DNA from: Pyropia yezoensis
Lineage: Eukaryota > Rhodophyta > Bangiophyceae > Bangiales > Bangiaceae
DNA length: 64,000 nucleotides
Reading direction: 5' to 3'
Assembly (NCBI GenBank): GCA_009829735.1
Contig: CM020620.1
Span: forward strand, 2,979,447 to 3,043,446
Shown here: positions 63,871-64,000 of the stretch, in pieces
Numbering within the stretch: the stretch's first letter is position 1
How the letters are laid out: each line of letters begins with the position of its first letter
The notes under the pieces: generated by a model
What the model was told of the DNA's origin: nothing
Seen by the model: only the letters and a program-made list of their open reading frames with translations
Databases searched by the model: none
Position numbers and translations under genes: made by a program

Positions 63871-64000
63871 AGCTTAGTAGTAAATCCAACGTGGATTTGA
63901 GGGTTTTCGGCATTTATCGTCTTGAATTTTCGTGTGGCCCGGTGGGCAGGTGCTTGGGTGGGAGATTCTGAGTGGCGAGATTCTGAGGGGACCCTGGGGG
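63735..64000 (-). repeat. Interspersed repeat R, copy 3 (runs off the window)
   Basis: Reverse-complement match to about 54445-54216, including GAGATTCTGAGTGGCGAGATTC. Truncated by the window end. Confidence 0.8.

Noticed and set aside
1-64000. CRISPR arrays, tRNA or rRNA genes, bacterial operons.
   Set aside because: None found by eye. The only short tandem arrays are the CCGCCACG tract and the TVVAP minisatellite, neither with spacer structure.

Overview
The window is nuclear DNA of a GC-rich eukaryote. The evidence is chromodomain Ty3/gypsy and Ty1/copia retrotransposons, a piggyBac-type transposon, plant-like GATA zinc fingers, a likely spliced gene and many long C/G homopolymers. A bangialean red alga (Porphyra/Pyropia type) is my best guess from composition and repeat style; this is inference, and no marker gene here proves it. 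Most of the window is transposon-derived, with only three or four convincing host genes.

Layout. 1-960 holds no recognisable gene. 966-20278 is one composite of two nearly identical 9.7-kb Ty3/gypsy chromoviruses. The outer copy reads leftward, has 571-bp LTRs at both ends and is flanked by the 5-bp duplication GCCTC. It is split inside gag by a second, opposite-facing copy (9590-19245). Each copy has PBS, gag, a zinc-knuckle frame, an intact 1319-codon pol (PR-RT-RH-INT-chromodomain) and, convergent with pol, a long antisense ORF with a conserved in-frame TAA. 20662-21690 is an unrecognised reading frame with one internal TAG. 25179-27298 joins a GATA-finger gene fragment to a decayed copia pol. 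30310-31002 is an intact beta-carbonic anhydrase, lying between two copies of one MITE family (28801-29255 and 31595-32040). 36222-38145 is a GATA-type zinc-finger gene with one likely intron. 43231-43938 encodes a small secreted/type I membrane protein with a ten-cysteine ectodomain. 45205-49077 is a piggyBac-superfamily transposon with an intact transposase. 50267-53590 is a decayed multi-frame gene ending in a Ulp1-like protease fragment. 53809-57495 is a long-TIR element with nested repeats, apparently inserted in a leftward-reading frame. 58994-62640 holds old relatives of the first retrotransposon family (an LTR, an LTR fragment and a gag with the same primer-binding site). The right end carries further copies of an interspersed repeat and a pentapeptide-repeat reading frame.

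How it works together. There are no operons; the host genes look independent. The biological story is retrotransposon dynamics: a recently active chromovirus family that encodes an extra, antisense-oriented protein probably transcribed from the opposite face of its own LTR, and that has inserted into a sister copy to make an 8.6-kb inverted repeat.
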